A stretch of DNA of 64,000 nt, from positions 4,156,230 to 4,220,229 of the forward strand of contig AP025074.1 in NCBI GenBank assembly GCA_036186865.1. The letters run 5' to 3'. The translations under genes were made by a program, and so were the position numbers. The stretch comes from Eustoma russellianum (taxonomy: Eukaryota; Streptophyta; Magnoliopsida; Gentianales; Gentianaceae). The notes beneath the pieces were generated by a model. It worked only from the letters and a program-made list of their open reading frames with translations, was not told the DNA's origin and ran no database searches. Shown here one piece after another: positions 54,960 through 64,000 of this stretch; positions within the stretch are counted from its first letter, which is position 1; every line of letters begins with the position of its first letter.

Positions 54960-55289
54960 TTTCTCTTGCTGTTATAATAATCTATATCTGACTATCTTTG
55001 TGTATCAAGATTAGAATAATCTAATATCTGACCACTAATCAAATTATATATCAACAGTATTTTATCTGATTATTCTGATGGATATATATCAGAGAAAAAG
55101 TGGTATTGACTAGGAGGCACATTTATCACAGTATTGACAAGGCTCGGAGCTTCCTACTCAAAGTCCTACTACCAGAAGTAATTTAGGTGTAAGTATCGTA
55201 GTGTAATTCTAATTCTAATTATTTATCTATATCTCTTTTTAATTAGGAATTAGCAATTATTCATTTTTATTTTTATTTTTTCTTTAAAA
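54960..55289 (+). promoter_or_regulatory. Upstream region of ASG1-like copy B
   Basis: Matches the copy A flank (424-660 and 1004-1135) without its foldback insertion. It ends in a T-rich leader (TATCTCTTTTTAATTAGGAA). No TATA box stands out. The codon corresponding to the copy A ATG reads TCG here (about 55291-55293). Confidence 0.5.
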
Positions 55290-55293
55290 GAAT

Positions 55294-58200
55294 CGTCTAT
55301 TACACGTGATGTTCTTCATGACGGTAGCCATTCTAACAGAGATCTTTCACTTTGTTCTCTAAATCAAACACCTTTTGCGAGTAGCTATATTTATAGAGAC
55401 GCTAACAATTATAACGAAGAAGTTGCAATTTGTTCTTACATGGATGAAATCGACAACGAAAAGGGTTATCTGCTTGTGGAGGTAAGTATGGTTATTTGTC
55501 TTGGTCGATATACGGGCAATCATGAGTTAGATACTATACTTTGTGCAAGAGACTATTTTCGCAGCTCGAACTCATGACTTCAAGGTCACGAAACACCAAC
55601 TTTACCCGAACTAAATGTCGTCTAGTGGTAGATTACCATGCAATGTGTGTTCAGCTCCATACATTGCTTTGCTTGGAGAAGTAACATTTATGTGATCACG
55701 TTGAGCCGTATGTTTTGGTACATATATTACAAACACGGCGTACATGAACTATCAGGAGAAACTATTTTTACTTTTTTTTTTTACTTCTCTTTTCATTTTT
55801 CTTTCGATTTATATGTTTCCGGTAGAGCATGTTTTGTTGAGATTCACATGCAAATTTTCCAGGAATTTTTGAAGGATCCAGATGTAGATGGGAATCCATC
55901 ACTTGGTTTGAAGTTGACAATAACACAAGAAACGCTGAACTTTATACAGGAAAACACCAATAATGTTATGGAAAACAGAAAATACAGAAGGAGAAAAAAT
56001 CATCAAGACGAGCGAGATAATATGAAGGCTGTAAATTTTCCGGCATTGTCCTTAAGAATCGGAAACTTTGAGGTAACTATTGAAACTGCATAGTTCTACT
56101 AAAAACCATATATACGTAAAACATCCATATCTTGGTATATATTTTTTAATAATAGTTTTGTACTTAGACATCCAACTTAAATACTTATCCCATTCTTGAC
56201 TACCCTAGTCGTACAAACAAGAAAATAACTTTTTAGTCGTTGATTTTGTAGCTTCTTGATTTTGAAGTTTTCATTTTTTTTTTTTCCTTTTCTTTTGGCT
56301 ACATAATGAAATAAGGTAAGCTCGAGGCGTGAAGGAGACTTGGTAGCAAAATGCTACTTCGGAAAACATAAGCTGGTTTGGGAAATCTTGGTTGGTTCAA
56401 GAAAGCGTAAACTTGAAATTACATGGTCTGATATCATGTCCATTAAGGTAGATTTGGCTTCTTGCACATTGGAGGTTGAGGTGCGTTTTTGTTTCTTTTC
56501 ATTTTATAAATATGTTTTCGAGTAAATGCCTTTTTAGGATGAAATTATATGTAAATTTTAATATGATCAATAAATAAATTACAGATATTTTGATTGTTAT
56601 TTCTTTACCAAATAAGCGATAGAACACACTCACACTCACACTTACGTCCGTGAACACATATTTCCAATTTTTGATGTATATTTATTGGTTAAATTGTAAC
56701 TAGATTGATATTACTCATTTACCACAATAAATTTTTTTTAAAATTACAAGAGCAAGCATGAAATAGTGGATCAATGAGACAATAACAGCCTCTATCATAT
56801 TTGTTTGTCGAAATCATTCACAATTTTATTTTTTTTATACAAATTTACATTCTCTCCTCTTTGACACACATAACCCAATTTTAATGGATCTGTTGAAACT
56901 TCACCTTATTCTCAATGTTCATGAATGTACATATTCCATGCTACAACTTACTAAGAACATGTCGTTATTAGTATTGTTATTATCATTAATATTATTATAT
57001 ACTATTATTCTGTACCTCTGAAAGAGTTTATTCAAGATATTTTGTGTACTACTCAATTGAGAGCAGCTGAATCGACCTCCCTCATTTGCAAGAGAAACAG
57101 ATCCTAAACCGCGCAAACATACTCAATGGGAAGATTCTGAGGATTTTACAGGCGGTCAAGCCCTCATATTTCGGTAAGCATTCTTCAAGATATTTTGATT
57201 ATGAAATGTTGTTACTTATCTTTAGGGAAGTGTAAGAAATATTCATGTCCTTTTAGGATCTTTCTGCTACCTATAGTTACCAATCTTTAAGAAGATGTCC
57301 CATAAATATTAATGACCAACTACATTTTCTTTTAGTTAGATCTAGCATTGTTACAAAAATTTTAATACAACTAACTAAGGCTTGTGTACAGTTATGAATG
57401 ATCTTCTGTCTAGCTATAACTTGGTGTAATTTTCTTGTCTAAAATCTACTGGTTGTGATTTTGTAGGAGACATCTGGTTCGAATATTTCCAGAACACTTT
57501 GAGAAGCACTACGAGAAGCTCATGGCGACTGATATTTTCAAGTTCACAAGAGGCCATTTCCCTATTCACCATTCCCCTTACTTTCAAAGAAGTGTTACAG
57601 ATGGTTCACATATGCCCATTGGAGCCAATGCAACTTCAACACCTATATGTGTTCCCAGCTCGCAGATTCATCCACAGTATAATACTTCTATTCACCCGCC
57701 ACTTACTTCGCAGAGCCATGGAACCATCCGAACACCAATGGTCCCTCACCAAAACGCACATCTTCCATTATCAGGTACATGCTCGACAAATTTTAAGTTA
57801 AGATAGTCAATGAGATACTATGAAGGGCATTCCTTGTGCACTAGGCTCTCACGTTTATGCATATTCAGGAAGGGGTCGGTTCGCCTCGCGATCTGATATA
57901 CGCAGCCTTATCTTACACTTAGTGTAAGAGACTGTTTTCGTGGCTCAAAACCGTGAACTCAAGGTCACAAAGCAACACCAGTTGCTTTAAGGCCCACCCT
58001 TGTCATAAAGATACTATCGAATATCTAATTGTATGATAATATTCTTTTGTCATAAAAATATTATCATGGTTGGCTTTTCTACGTGTTTCAAAATGATTTC
58101 CGCAAAAAGGTTATAGTGACAATATTTTTAGGTTGAAGGGGGTAAAAGAGTACGTAAAACACTAAGGCAAAAGTATGTCATCTGCTCCTTTTTTTTTTTC

Positions 58201-59080
58201 TTCGTGATATTAACCAATGACCTTGGCATGATTTTTCTCTTATATTGAATAGTTCTGAAGGGTTAATCTTAGTTTATTTCGCGAAACAATTCCATCAACT
58301 GAACTGCAGAAATACCTGACTTTGAGTATGATTCAGAGTTCCTCTTGATCTAATTGTTTGACAAAAACTGTGACAGGAACGTCAGCCAACTCGATTTCGA
58401 CTCATTCGGTTCGACATGGACTCCCATCATCTAACTCGATATTCCCTAGACCGTCATTGTCCAACTCAAGGTTCCCTGAAAATAGACCGTTGTCATCCAA
58501 CTCAGTATTCCCTGGAACGCCGTCATCCAACTCAACATTACCTAGACGTATAAACTCCCACTGCCCTCGCCGTCCAGGAAGGATTTTGCATCATAGATAT
58601 GTCGCAGAAGCGGAAGCAGAGTGGATGTCTCATCAAAGTGTAAGAGAAACGCTGCATATAGAGCCCCTAAAAATGGGAAATCATCCGCGAAGCAACATTC
58701 AAAATCTCAATGTGTTTCACCCTTTGGACACAGGAGGGATGAATATTCCAGGACTAACAGACCAAATGGAACACCAATTGATTTCATGTTCACAACATGG
58801 TACGAATGGGATGTCGAGTCCTGGATTCTCAATGCAAAATCTAGAGAATAACTCGCAAATTGATACTACTAATTGTTTAAACGGAATGATCAATTCGTGC
58901 GACTCAGGAGGCTTGCTGAGTGATGTTATAAACATGGGGGGAATCCAAAACCGAAATGCACCGCGCAATGCTGTTGCATCAGGGGGACTACCGGATCCTA
59001 GTGAAGAAAATGCGAGCGACGCTCCATATTACAATAATCGCAATCCTCCTGATGTGGTAGGTAAAAACTTGTGTGTATAA
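55294..59080 (+). CDS. ASG1/At2g24100-like protein, copy B (six exons; start uncertain)
   Basis: Exons inferred from splice signals and reading: up to 55481, 55863-56072, 56316-56480, 57067-57173, 57467-57774 and 58377-59080 (TAA). All junctions are GT-AG and the phases agree. Exon 3 encodes VSSRREGDLVAKCYFGKHKL, exon 4 LNRPPSFARETDPKPRKHTQ and WEDSEDFTGGQ, exon 5 RHLVRIFPEHFEKHYEKL, all highly characteristic of the ASG1/At2g24100 family. Exon 6 has repeated LSNSxFP words and a Ser/Asn/Gly-rich tail. The biochemical role of the family is not something I can state. The ATG of copy A exon 1 is absent, so translation must start elsewhere or this copy is dying. The final codons could instead be an unspliced donor (GTG|GTAGGT, about 59058). 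Confidence 0.7.
55530..55615 (-). mobile_element. Au-like SINE fragment in intron 1
   Basis: TGTGCAAGAGACTATTTTCG, CAGCTCGAACTCATGACTTC and AAGGTCACGAAACACCAACT match the inverted complement of the Au SINE head with its B box (GAGTTCGAGC on the minus strand). It is absent from what remains of copy A intron 1. Confidence 0.75.
57835..58015 (-). mobile_element. Au-like SINE in intron 5
   Basis: Read on the minus strand: GGGCCTTAAAGCAACTGGTG (A-box region), TTGTGACCTTGAGTTCACGG, TTTTGAGCCACGAAAACAGT, CTCTTACACTAAGTGTAAGA, TAAGGCTGCGTATATCAGAT, and a tail with GAGAGCCTAGTGCAC. This is close to the whole Au SINE order. It lies between exons 5 and 6 and leaves their splice sites intact. Confidence 0.85.
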
Positions 59081-60480
59081 AGGGGCAATACATTTGATTG
59101 GTAATGGATCCATTGTATATCAGTTCTCTATTCTTAATATACTCTCCACGCTTTTGTTCTCTTTATATTAGATTTGTTTAATAGTTTCTTGTCCATGTTA
59201 ATAACAATACATATCCATATGTTTGAGGTCCACATCTCTGCGTTTTACAAAATTTACCCAATTGTCTACATTTTCGTTGAAAAAAAAAAATCAACATTTG
59301 ACGTCTAGTTAAACAAAATAATAGAGCAGTGGCGTTTCCGTACGAAAATGATCCACAATTAATTGTTCTCGAGCCCAAAAACAACCTCTTGCATAAAGTG
59401 TAGGATAAAGCTGCGTACGTTAGATCACGATGCAATCCGGCCCCTCCTTCAACCCTCCCTAGTGCGCCGGGAGCATTAGGATGTATAACATGTGATGTAT
59501 GTAAGTCAAGATGGAACTAGGTGAGGTTTTTTTTCTCTTCTTTTTCTTTTAAGTAAAAAGCCCTGAAGAATGCAAAAACTCACTTATGTTCACCGCAAGG
59601 TTCCATGGTCGACCTCCACAGGTTCTGAAACTCCCTTAATTTCGACAACCGTGGTCAACGGGCAGTCAACTGCCATCTTAGCTTCACCAGCTGACTTTGT
59701 AATAGTAATATATTGAGCTAGTAACTTGGATTGAGACGATTCAAAATGTATTAAAAACTTTATTTCGAGATCTACAACTTTTATGCTTAATCGAATTTGT
59801 TCATTGGATAAGGGTAAAGTTTAAGAGACGTTCTAGCATGCTTAGATGATGTAGATCATTTATTGTATGTGCACTTGGTTGGTAACTATAAGGACATGAT
59901 CATTGACGAAAGAAAAATGAAAAGTCATTCATAGTCCATATAAGTCATCCATTAGTCGATCTAAGTGTCGGACGTTGATGGTTCTTGTATACATGAAGGG
60001 TAAATGAGACTCAAACAATGGTTGTATGGATTCTCGACTGTATGGTTGATTGGTACCAAAGTAAGTAACAACGTAGAGTCAAAGTCAAAATACTAGTCAA
60101 ACAAAGAGATATTGCATCGTATAGTCAATGGTCATAAAGTTAAGTCTTGATCAACAATGTAAGGTGTCAAGAAGTCATAGAAGCGCACACAGCTGAGGGA
60201 TGAAATAGGCTCCCAATGATATGTGTACATGAGGCCGCACACACGTAATGTATCGTATTGAGTCAAGGGTCAATGTGATACTGTTGAGTATCATAATGGA
60301 TCGTATAGCTACAGACACATCTGGAAAGAGCTCCTTCAGGTATACAAACGACCGTCCCAAGTCAGATGAGAGCATAATCCACTCGTATTAATTATTTTAT
60401 AGAGATAAAACAAGGTCAAAGTTAAGTCGTGTTGGCCAATGTATAGTCAAAGTAGTCAGTTGCATATGCATAGTCATAAA
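59081..60480. other. 3' flank of ASG1-like copy B
   Basis: Collinear with 53100-54470. About 135 nt at 60285-60420 (CATCTGGAAAGAGCTCCTTC and surrounding sequence) occur only here. No gene recognised. Confidence 0.75.
59340..59482 (+). mobile_element. Au-like SINE (copy B side)
   Basis: TTCTCGAGCCCAAAAACAAC, CTCTTGCATAAAGTGTAGGA, TAAAGCTGCGTACGTTAGA, CCGGCCCCTCCTTCAACCCT and GTGCGCCGGGAGCATTAGG follow the Au SINE order from the B box to the tail. Shared with 53400-53520. Confidence 0.8.
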
Positions 60481-60951
60481 AGCGAAGACATAGAGTAATA
60501 GCGATAAATAAAGTACTTGCATATGTCACTACTACGTATGAATGTGAATTAATTGAAATCTGTTGAAGTTTTTATTAGACATGTTGAATGTTCATTCTTT
60601 GTCATTGTCATTATACAAGAAATCAAGGATGAATATGCGTAAGAGGCATATGATGATCATGTGATATTTGCTTACAACTTGTATTGATGTATGGGTGAAA
60701 TCTTATTATGTTAAACGTACAATGTCTATATTCATGTATGTCGGAATGTAGCTACTTTAATTGTTACGATTTTGCTTGGGTTTCGAGTATTTGGGATTAT
60801 TGGTCGGTCAACGGATTTGGTTCATGAAACAAAAAATTTTATGAATGAACATAAAAGGATATTGGACTCAGAAGTCTTGTTCATATTGAGAAACATTGAC
60901 GTGACACTAGTTGAGAAATATAAGTGACTTCAGCCGCACATATACATATAA
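60481..60951. other. Intergenic spacer
   Basis: AT-rich; no gene or element recognised. Confidence 0.5.
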
Positions 60952-61414
60952 GAGTTAAGAATATTGTTCTATATCGAACATTTTGATATAAAATACATAA
61001 GTTATAATGAGGATGAGGTATCACTACCTATTGCCTTAAGGTTTTGAGTGGTATGAGTCTCACCTCATGTAAGTCCAAGTTTCAACATGATATCAGAGTC
61101 AGGTTTAAAATGTGGACTCATAACTTACCTTGCATATTATTGATCATTTATTATCTCCCCTCATCCAAGTCCAGATGTTCATGACTGACTTGTGATTGAA
61201 AGCAGGTTATTTGTGGTTTATGATTGAAGACAAGTGATAAGACGCATTGTATGTCAAGCCACGTTGTCACGTGAGTGCGAGTGTTGAGAATATTGTCCCA
61301 CATCGGATACTTTGAGATAAAATACATGGGTTATATAAGGATGAGGTACCACCATCCAATCTTAAAGTCTTAAACGTATATGTGCATCACCTCATATAAA
61401 CGCAAGTTTCAACG
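60952..61414 (+). mobile_element. TRIM (terminal-repeat retrotransposon in miniature)
   Basis: Two short terminal repeats, about 60952-61087 and 61282-61414, share AGAATATTGT(T/C)C, CATC/TATCG-A, TTTGA(T/G)ATAAAATACAT, GGATGAGGTA, CACCTCAT and CAAGTTTCAAC. TGATATCAGAGTCAGG directly after the first repeat (61088) is a degenerate initiator tRNA-Met primer site. The 190-nt interior has no ORF. The left repeat is the more diverged. Target duplications could not be identified. Confidence 0.8.
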
Positions 61415-62260
61415 CATACAGTATATGAACTCAAATTGTATAAGCCTGCATTTTGTCCTTGCAAGTTACCTGCAAACAACTAGGAGACTGATTACTATTC
61501 AAATATTTCAATTTATATCTTTTAAAAAGTTCTATAGACAAATTTTTGGAGTGTTCAAAATTGGAACTTCAACCTTTTTTGTGAAAAAAGATACCATATT
61601 TCCTATCTTTAATGATCTATATAATTTATGTTTGAAAATTCACGTATCAAATTTATGTCAACTTATCTGAATTTAAAGGGATAAAAACAAAAAAAGGAAA
61701 AAGAAAAAAAATCAAAACAAAACAAAAGAAGGTAATGTTCTGAAAAAGATACACAACAGCTTTCTATATACATGTTCGATTTGTTACATTCGTGTACTAT
61801 AAAACAAATGAATGAATCAATCTTACTAAACAGCATATCACGCAGATGGTGATGTGATATTCGTATAGCATTAAGTGTTTTATCTAACTACTTATATAAC
61901 GTCGTCTCGTATCCAATTAGTCATTGTTATTATTTTATATAACTTCAACATGTATCAATATATAAAGAAAAATACAAGTAATAGTGCTGAATAAAAAAAA
62001 AATATTTGCTAGTAAACCTAGCACTAAATATACGGGATGATATTTCCTAAATCTTACTGAAAACAAGATATGAAATATTTCAAAAAAAAAATTCAGTATT
62101 GGGATAGTGATGTTGTACGAAATTCGTTTTCATTTACATGTCATAAGTAGATTCAATAACCGAGTAGTATATGGTGTTATTGTGCTGTACAATGTTTTAC
62201 TGTAAAGATTCTGCAATAAAATTGTTTGTGTTTATATTTTTTGTGTGCACGTGTCTTTCT
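61415..62260. other. Intergenic spacer
   Basis: AT-rich, with several A- and T-runs. No gene or element recognised. The open frame at 61380-61670 has no recognisable protein features. Confidence 0.5.
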
Positions 62261-62261
62261 C

Positions 62262-62525
62262 TAGGCGGGTCTTAGACTAACTAGTAAGGGTATTGTTTAA
62301 TGACTTTGAGGTCACAGGATCGAACATAGAAAACAGTATCTTGCACACAAAAAATAAAAGATAAGACTACATATATCAGATCGCGAAGAGATACGGTCTT
62401 TCTTTGGATGATATGCAAAGGCCAGTCTTATCATATCACGAAAGGATAGGGCCCGATGATATGCAAAGGCGAAAGCCTAATACACCATCAGCGGGTGCGT
62501 TTCAGTATAACGGCTTTCGAGCTAA
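62262..62525 (+). mobile_element. Au-like SINE, diverged
   Basis: TTAGACTAACTAGTAAGGGT (A-box region), CTTTGAGGTCACAGGATCGA (B box), ACATAGAAAACAGTATCTTG, GATAAGACTACATATATCAG and a long tail with repeated GATATGCAAAGGC ending near CATCAGCGGGTGCG. Order and spacing follow the Au SINE with a longer, partly duplicated tail. Confidence 0.7.
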
Positions 62526-63235
62526 GGAAAAATAATTATCAAAACTCATTGGTTAACTCGTATATGAGAGGGTTTTAAAAGCTAATCTAACTAGAAGACG
62601 TTTTGGACTCAAACACAAAATCAGTTTGAAATATTAATTGGATAATAGTTTAATCTTTAAGAGATAGATGATTTAAGTAAATCAAAATCGGTGACAAGTA
62701 AATTATGGTTGTTTGGTATAAAAGTTAGATAGACACTAGATAATATTGATGATTTTAATCAAAATAATATCCAAATATGAAGAAATATAGGGAGAATTCT
62801 AAATATTCTTTTTTATAAACCTAGAGCTATTCTAATATAAATAAACGTAAAATTTTTATTAAAAGGTCAAATTCTTAGGTGAATTTCTTATAACATAAAA
62901 GAAAATTAAACAAGTGAAAAAGAGAGCTTTACTGGCGCTGTCAACACCAATATTATTTCTATATGGAATATCAAGTTTTACCATTCAAAAGGGATAAAAG
63001 AATATACTCACATCATTATTAAAGAAGAACAATATTTTTTAGTTCAAATTTTGTCGTAATAAAAAACGAAGATAATATACGAAAAATAAAATACATAAAT
63101 TCTCCATTATTTTATCATCAACATTTTTCAATACATTTTTACTTTATGAATTTTACGATAAATTTATATGTATTTTTAAACAAATGAATTAACTAAAAAT
63201 AAAGCATTAAAAAAAACCGCAATGAACTTGTTTTG
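62526..63235. other. Intergenic spacer
   Basis: AT-rich, no gene or element recognised. It separates the repeats from the calreticulin promoter. Confidence 0.5.
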
Positions 63236-63300
63236 GGGGAAACCATGAACATATACGTGTCGGTCCTTGCTTGGGAGTTTGCCAAAGTTCGTGTAAATAC

Positions 63301-63319
63301 CCAATGGGAATCATACACG
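63301..63319 (+). promoter_or_regulatory. ERSE-like element (CCAAT-N10-CACG)
   Basis: CCAAT at 63301-63305 and CACG at 63316-63319 are separated by exactly ten bases, the plant ER-stress element bound by NF-Y with bZIP28/bZIP60. It lies about 130 bp upstream of the TATA box. Confidence 0.75.
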
Positions 63320-63364
63320 TAGATAGATCGACATTGAAATCCTACATGTCTAGGTATTACTTGT

Positions 63365-63372
63365 CCACGTCA
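63365..63372 (+). promoter_or_regulatory. UPRE-like CCACGTCA
   Basis: Its complement TGACGTGG is the core bound by XBP1/bZIP60-class factors. The context GTCCACGTCA resembles the plant P-UPRE. A second CCACG lies at 63383-63387. Confidence 0.7.
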
Positions 63373-63431
63373 GCAGAATGATCCACGCCAGGCTCCAGAT
63401 CGAAGGTTAAACCTAAAGCCTCCCTCGCCCA

Positions 63432-63438
63432 TATAAAA
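63432..63438 (+). promoter_or_regulatory. TATA box of the calreticulin gene
   Basis: TATAAAA, 76 bp upstream of the first ATG of the calreticulin exon; transcription would start near 63465. Confidence 0.75.
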
Positions 63439-63513
63439 TCTCTCGCATTTCTGTTGAGTGGGAGTAGTTTCTCACTTTGAGGCGAAGAGATTTGCTGCAA
63501 CGCGCAGAAAAGT

Positions 63514-63604
63514 ATGAGGATCCCTAAATTATCTATATTCATTGCTCTAGGCCTACTTTCTGCTCTAGCTTCCGCCGAAATCTTCTTCGAAGAGCGTTTT
63601 GAAG
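63514..63604 (+). CDS. CRT: Calreticulin, exon 1 (gene continues beyond the window)
   Basis: ATG 63514 opens MRIPKLSIFIALGLLSALAS, a signal peptide with a hydrophobic core and an ASA cleavage site, followed by EIFFEERFE, the usual start of mature plant calreticulin (EVFFEERFEDGW in relatives). The exon ends at GAA G|GTGACT (donor 63605), phase 1, so the next exon should supply the rest of the Asp/Gly codon and DGW-type sequence. Calreticulin is an ER-lumen, calcium-binding lectin chaperone. The upstream UPR elements fit its known induction by ER stress. Calnexin starts differently (FYESFDE) and is unlikely. Only exon 1 is inside the window. Confidence 0.88.
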
Positions 63605-64000
63605 GTGACTTTTACTTTTGTCCTTTTCTAGCTTGACTATACTTGATGTTACTTCTGATCGGAATTCGGAAATGTGGAAACTTCTAATCTATTTTGATGT
63701 TTGAGACTCTGCGCACTTGCTTTTCGCGAATCATGCTTTTTTATTTTCGCTTTATGTGCTGATCTCGATTGAATGATTTATTGTTGCGTTGAATCTATTG
63801 GCTAATCATGATTTCCTTTTTTTCCATAGATCTGTTTCTCCTGTTAATCAGTAGTGCTTATGAGAAGTGATTTCTGGAGTTTTCTAATGACAGAAATTGT
63901 GTGTCAATTGTCTTTCTGATAGTCGGCTAGTGGAGATGACGAGTGAATTAGATGCAAGATGCAAGGTCTATATTATTTTCTAGTAAGTAGGCGTGGTTCC
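63605..64000 (+). other. Calreticulin intron 1 (partial)
   Basis: T-rich intron sequence with no reading that continues the calreticulin protein before the window ends. Confidence 0.7.

Noticed and set aside
58621..58851. An alternative frame in exon 6 of ASG1-like copy B.
   Set aside because: It overlaps the in-phase exon whose splice phases agree, and has no family features.
63357..63542. A minus-strand frame over the calreticulin promoter.
   Set aside because: It covers the TATA box and first codons of the calreticulin exon on the other strand and shows no domain.

Overview
The window is nuclear DNA of a flowering plant, most likely a eudicot. The evidence is the retrotransposon content (Ty1/copia elements with plant initiator-tRNA-Met primer binding sites, an L1-type LINE with a CCHC ORF1 and an RNase H tail, RTE-type LINE tails, Au-like SINEs, a TRIM), GT-AG introns, and a calreticulin gene starting at the right end. 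I could not fix the species. No bacterial features, RNA genes or CRISPR arrays were seen.

The backbone is an old tandem duplication of a gene that I recognise, from its conserved core (EGDLVAKCYFGKHKLVWEIL), as related to Arabidopsis ASG1/At2g24100. Copy B (about 54.96-59.08 kb) keeps six coding exons with good splice sites, but the ATG present in copy A's exon 1 is missing from it. Copy A is exploded: its 5' flank and exon 1 lie at 0.4-1.4 kb and its 3' flank at 53.1-54.5 kb, with about 51.7 kb of inserted DNA between.

That inserted DNA, left to right: (1) 1.4-36.8 kb, a tandem array of five broken copies of the last exon of a papain-family cysteine protease, each joined to a TA/TG/CATG microsatellite. 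The array was invaded by a 6.1-kb LINE, a truncated sister LINE, a hAT-type MITE, a pararetrovirus reverse-transcriptase fragment lying between TA tracts, and a nest of two copia elements (outer 12984-34641, inner 18575-30099). (2) 36.8-38.8 kb, a frameshifted gene fragment carrying a module found in exon 1 of the ASG1-like gene, and short tandem repeats. (3) 38827-45660, a third, internally deleted copia element. (4) 45.7-47.8 kb, RTE-LINE tails. (5) 47806-52923, a decayed Tnt1/Tork-type copia element.

The most interesting system is in the outer element and the 38.8-kb element. Both carry an extra sense-strand ORF ('ORFX') between pol and the 3' LTR, the position of the envelope-like gene in SIRE/Maximus elements. 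In both, the tandem motif array of the LTR U3 region recurs inside the element, upstream of ORFX and followed by a pyrimidine-rich leader. The motifs are unrelated in sequence (a GATC-rich palindrome in one, an AGCGCCTAATGT...TTCGAA motif in the other), yet the layout is the same. This suggests an internal promoter for a separate ORFX transcript.

Relative ages from LTR comparison by eye: inner element (about 0.7% divergence), outer element (about 1.7%), Tnt1-like element (about 5%). This agrees with the nesting. The right end (63.3-64.0 kb) holds the promoter and first exon of calreticulin, with ER-stress elements and a TATA box.
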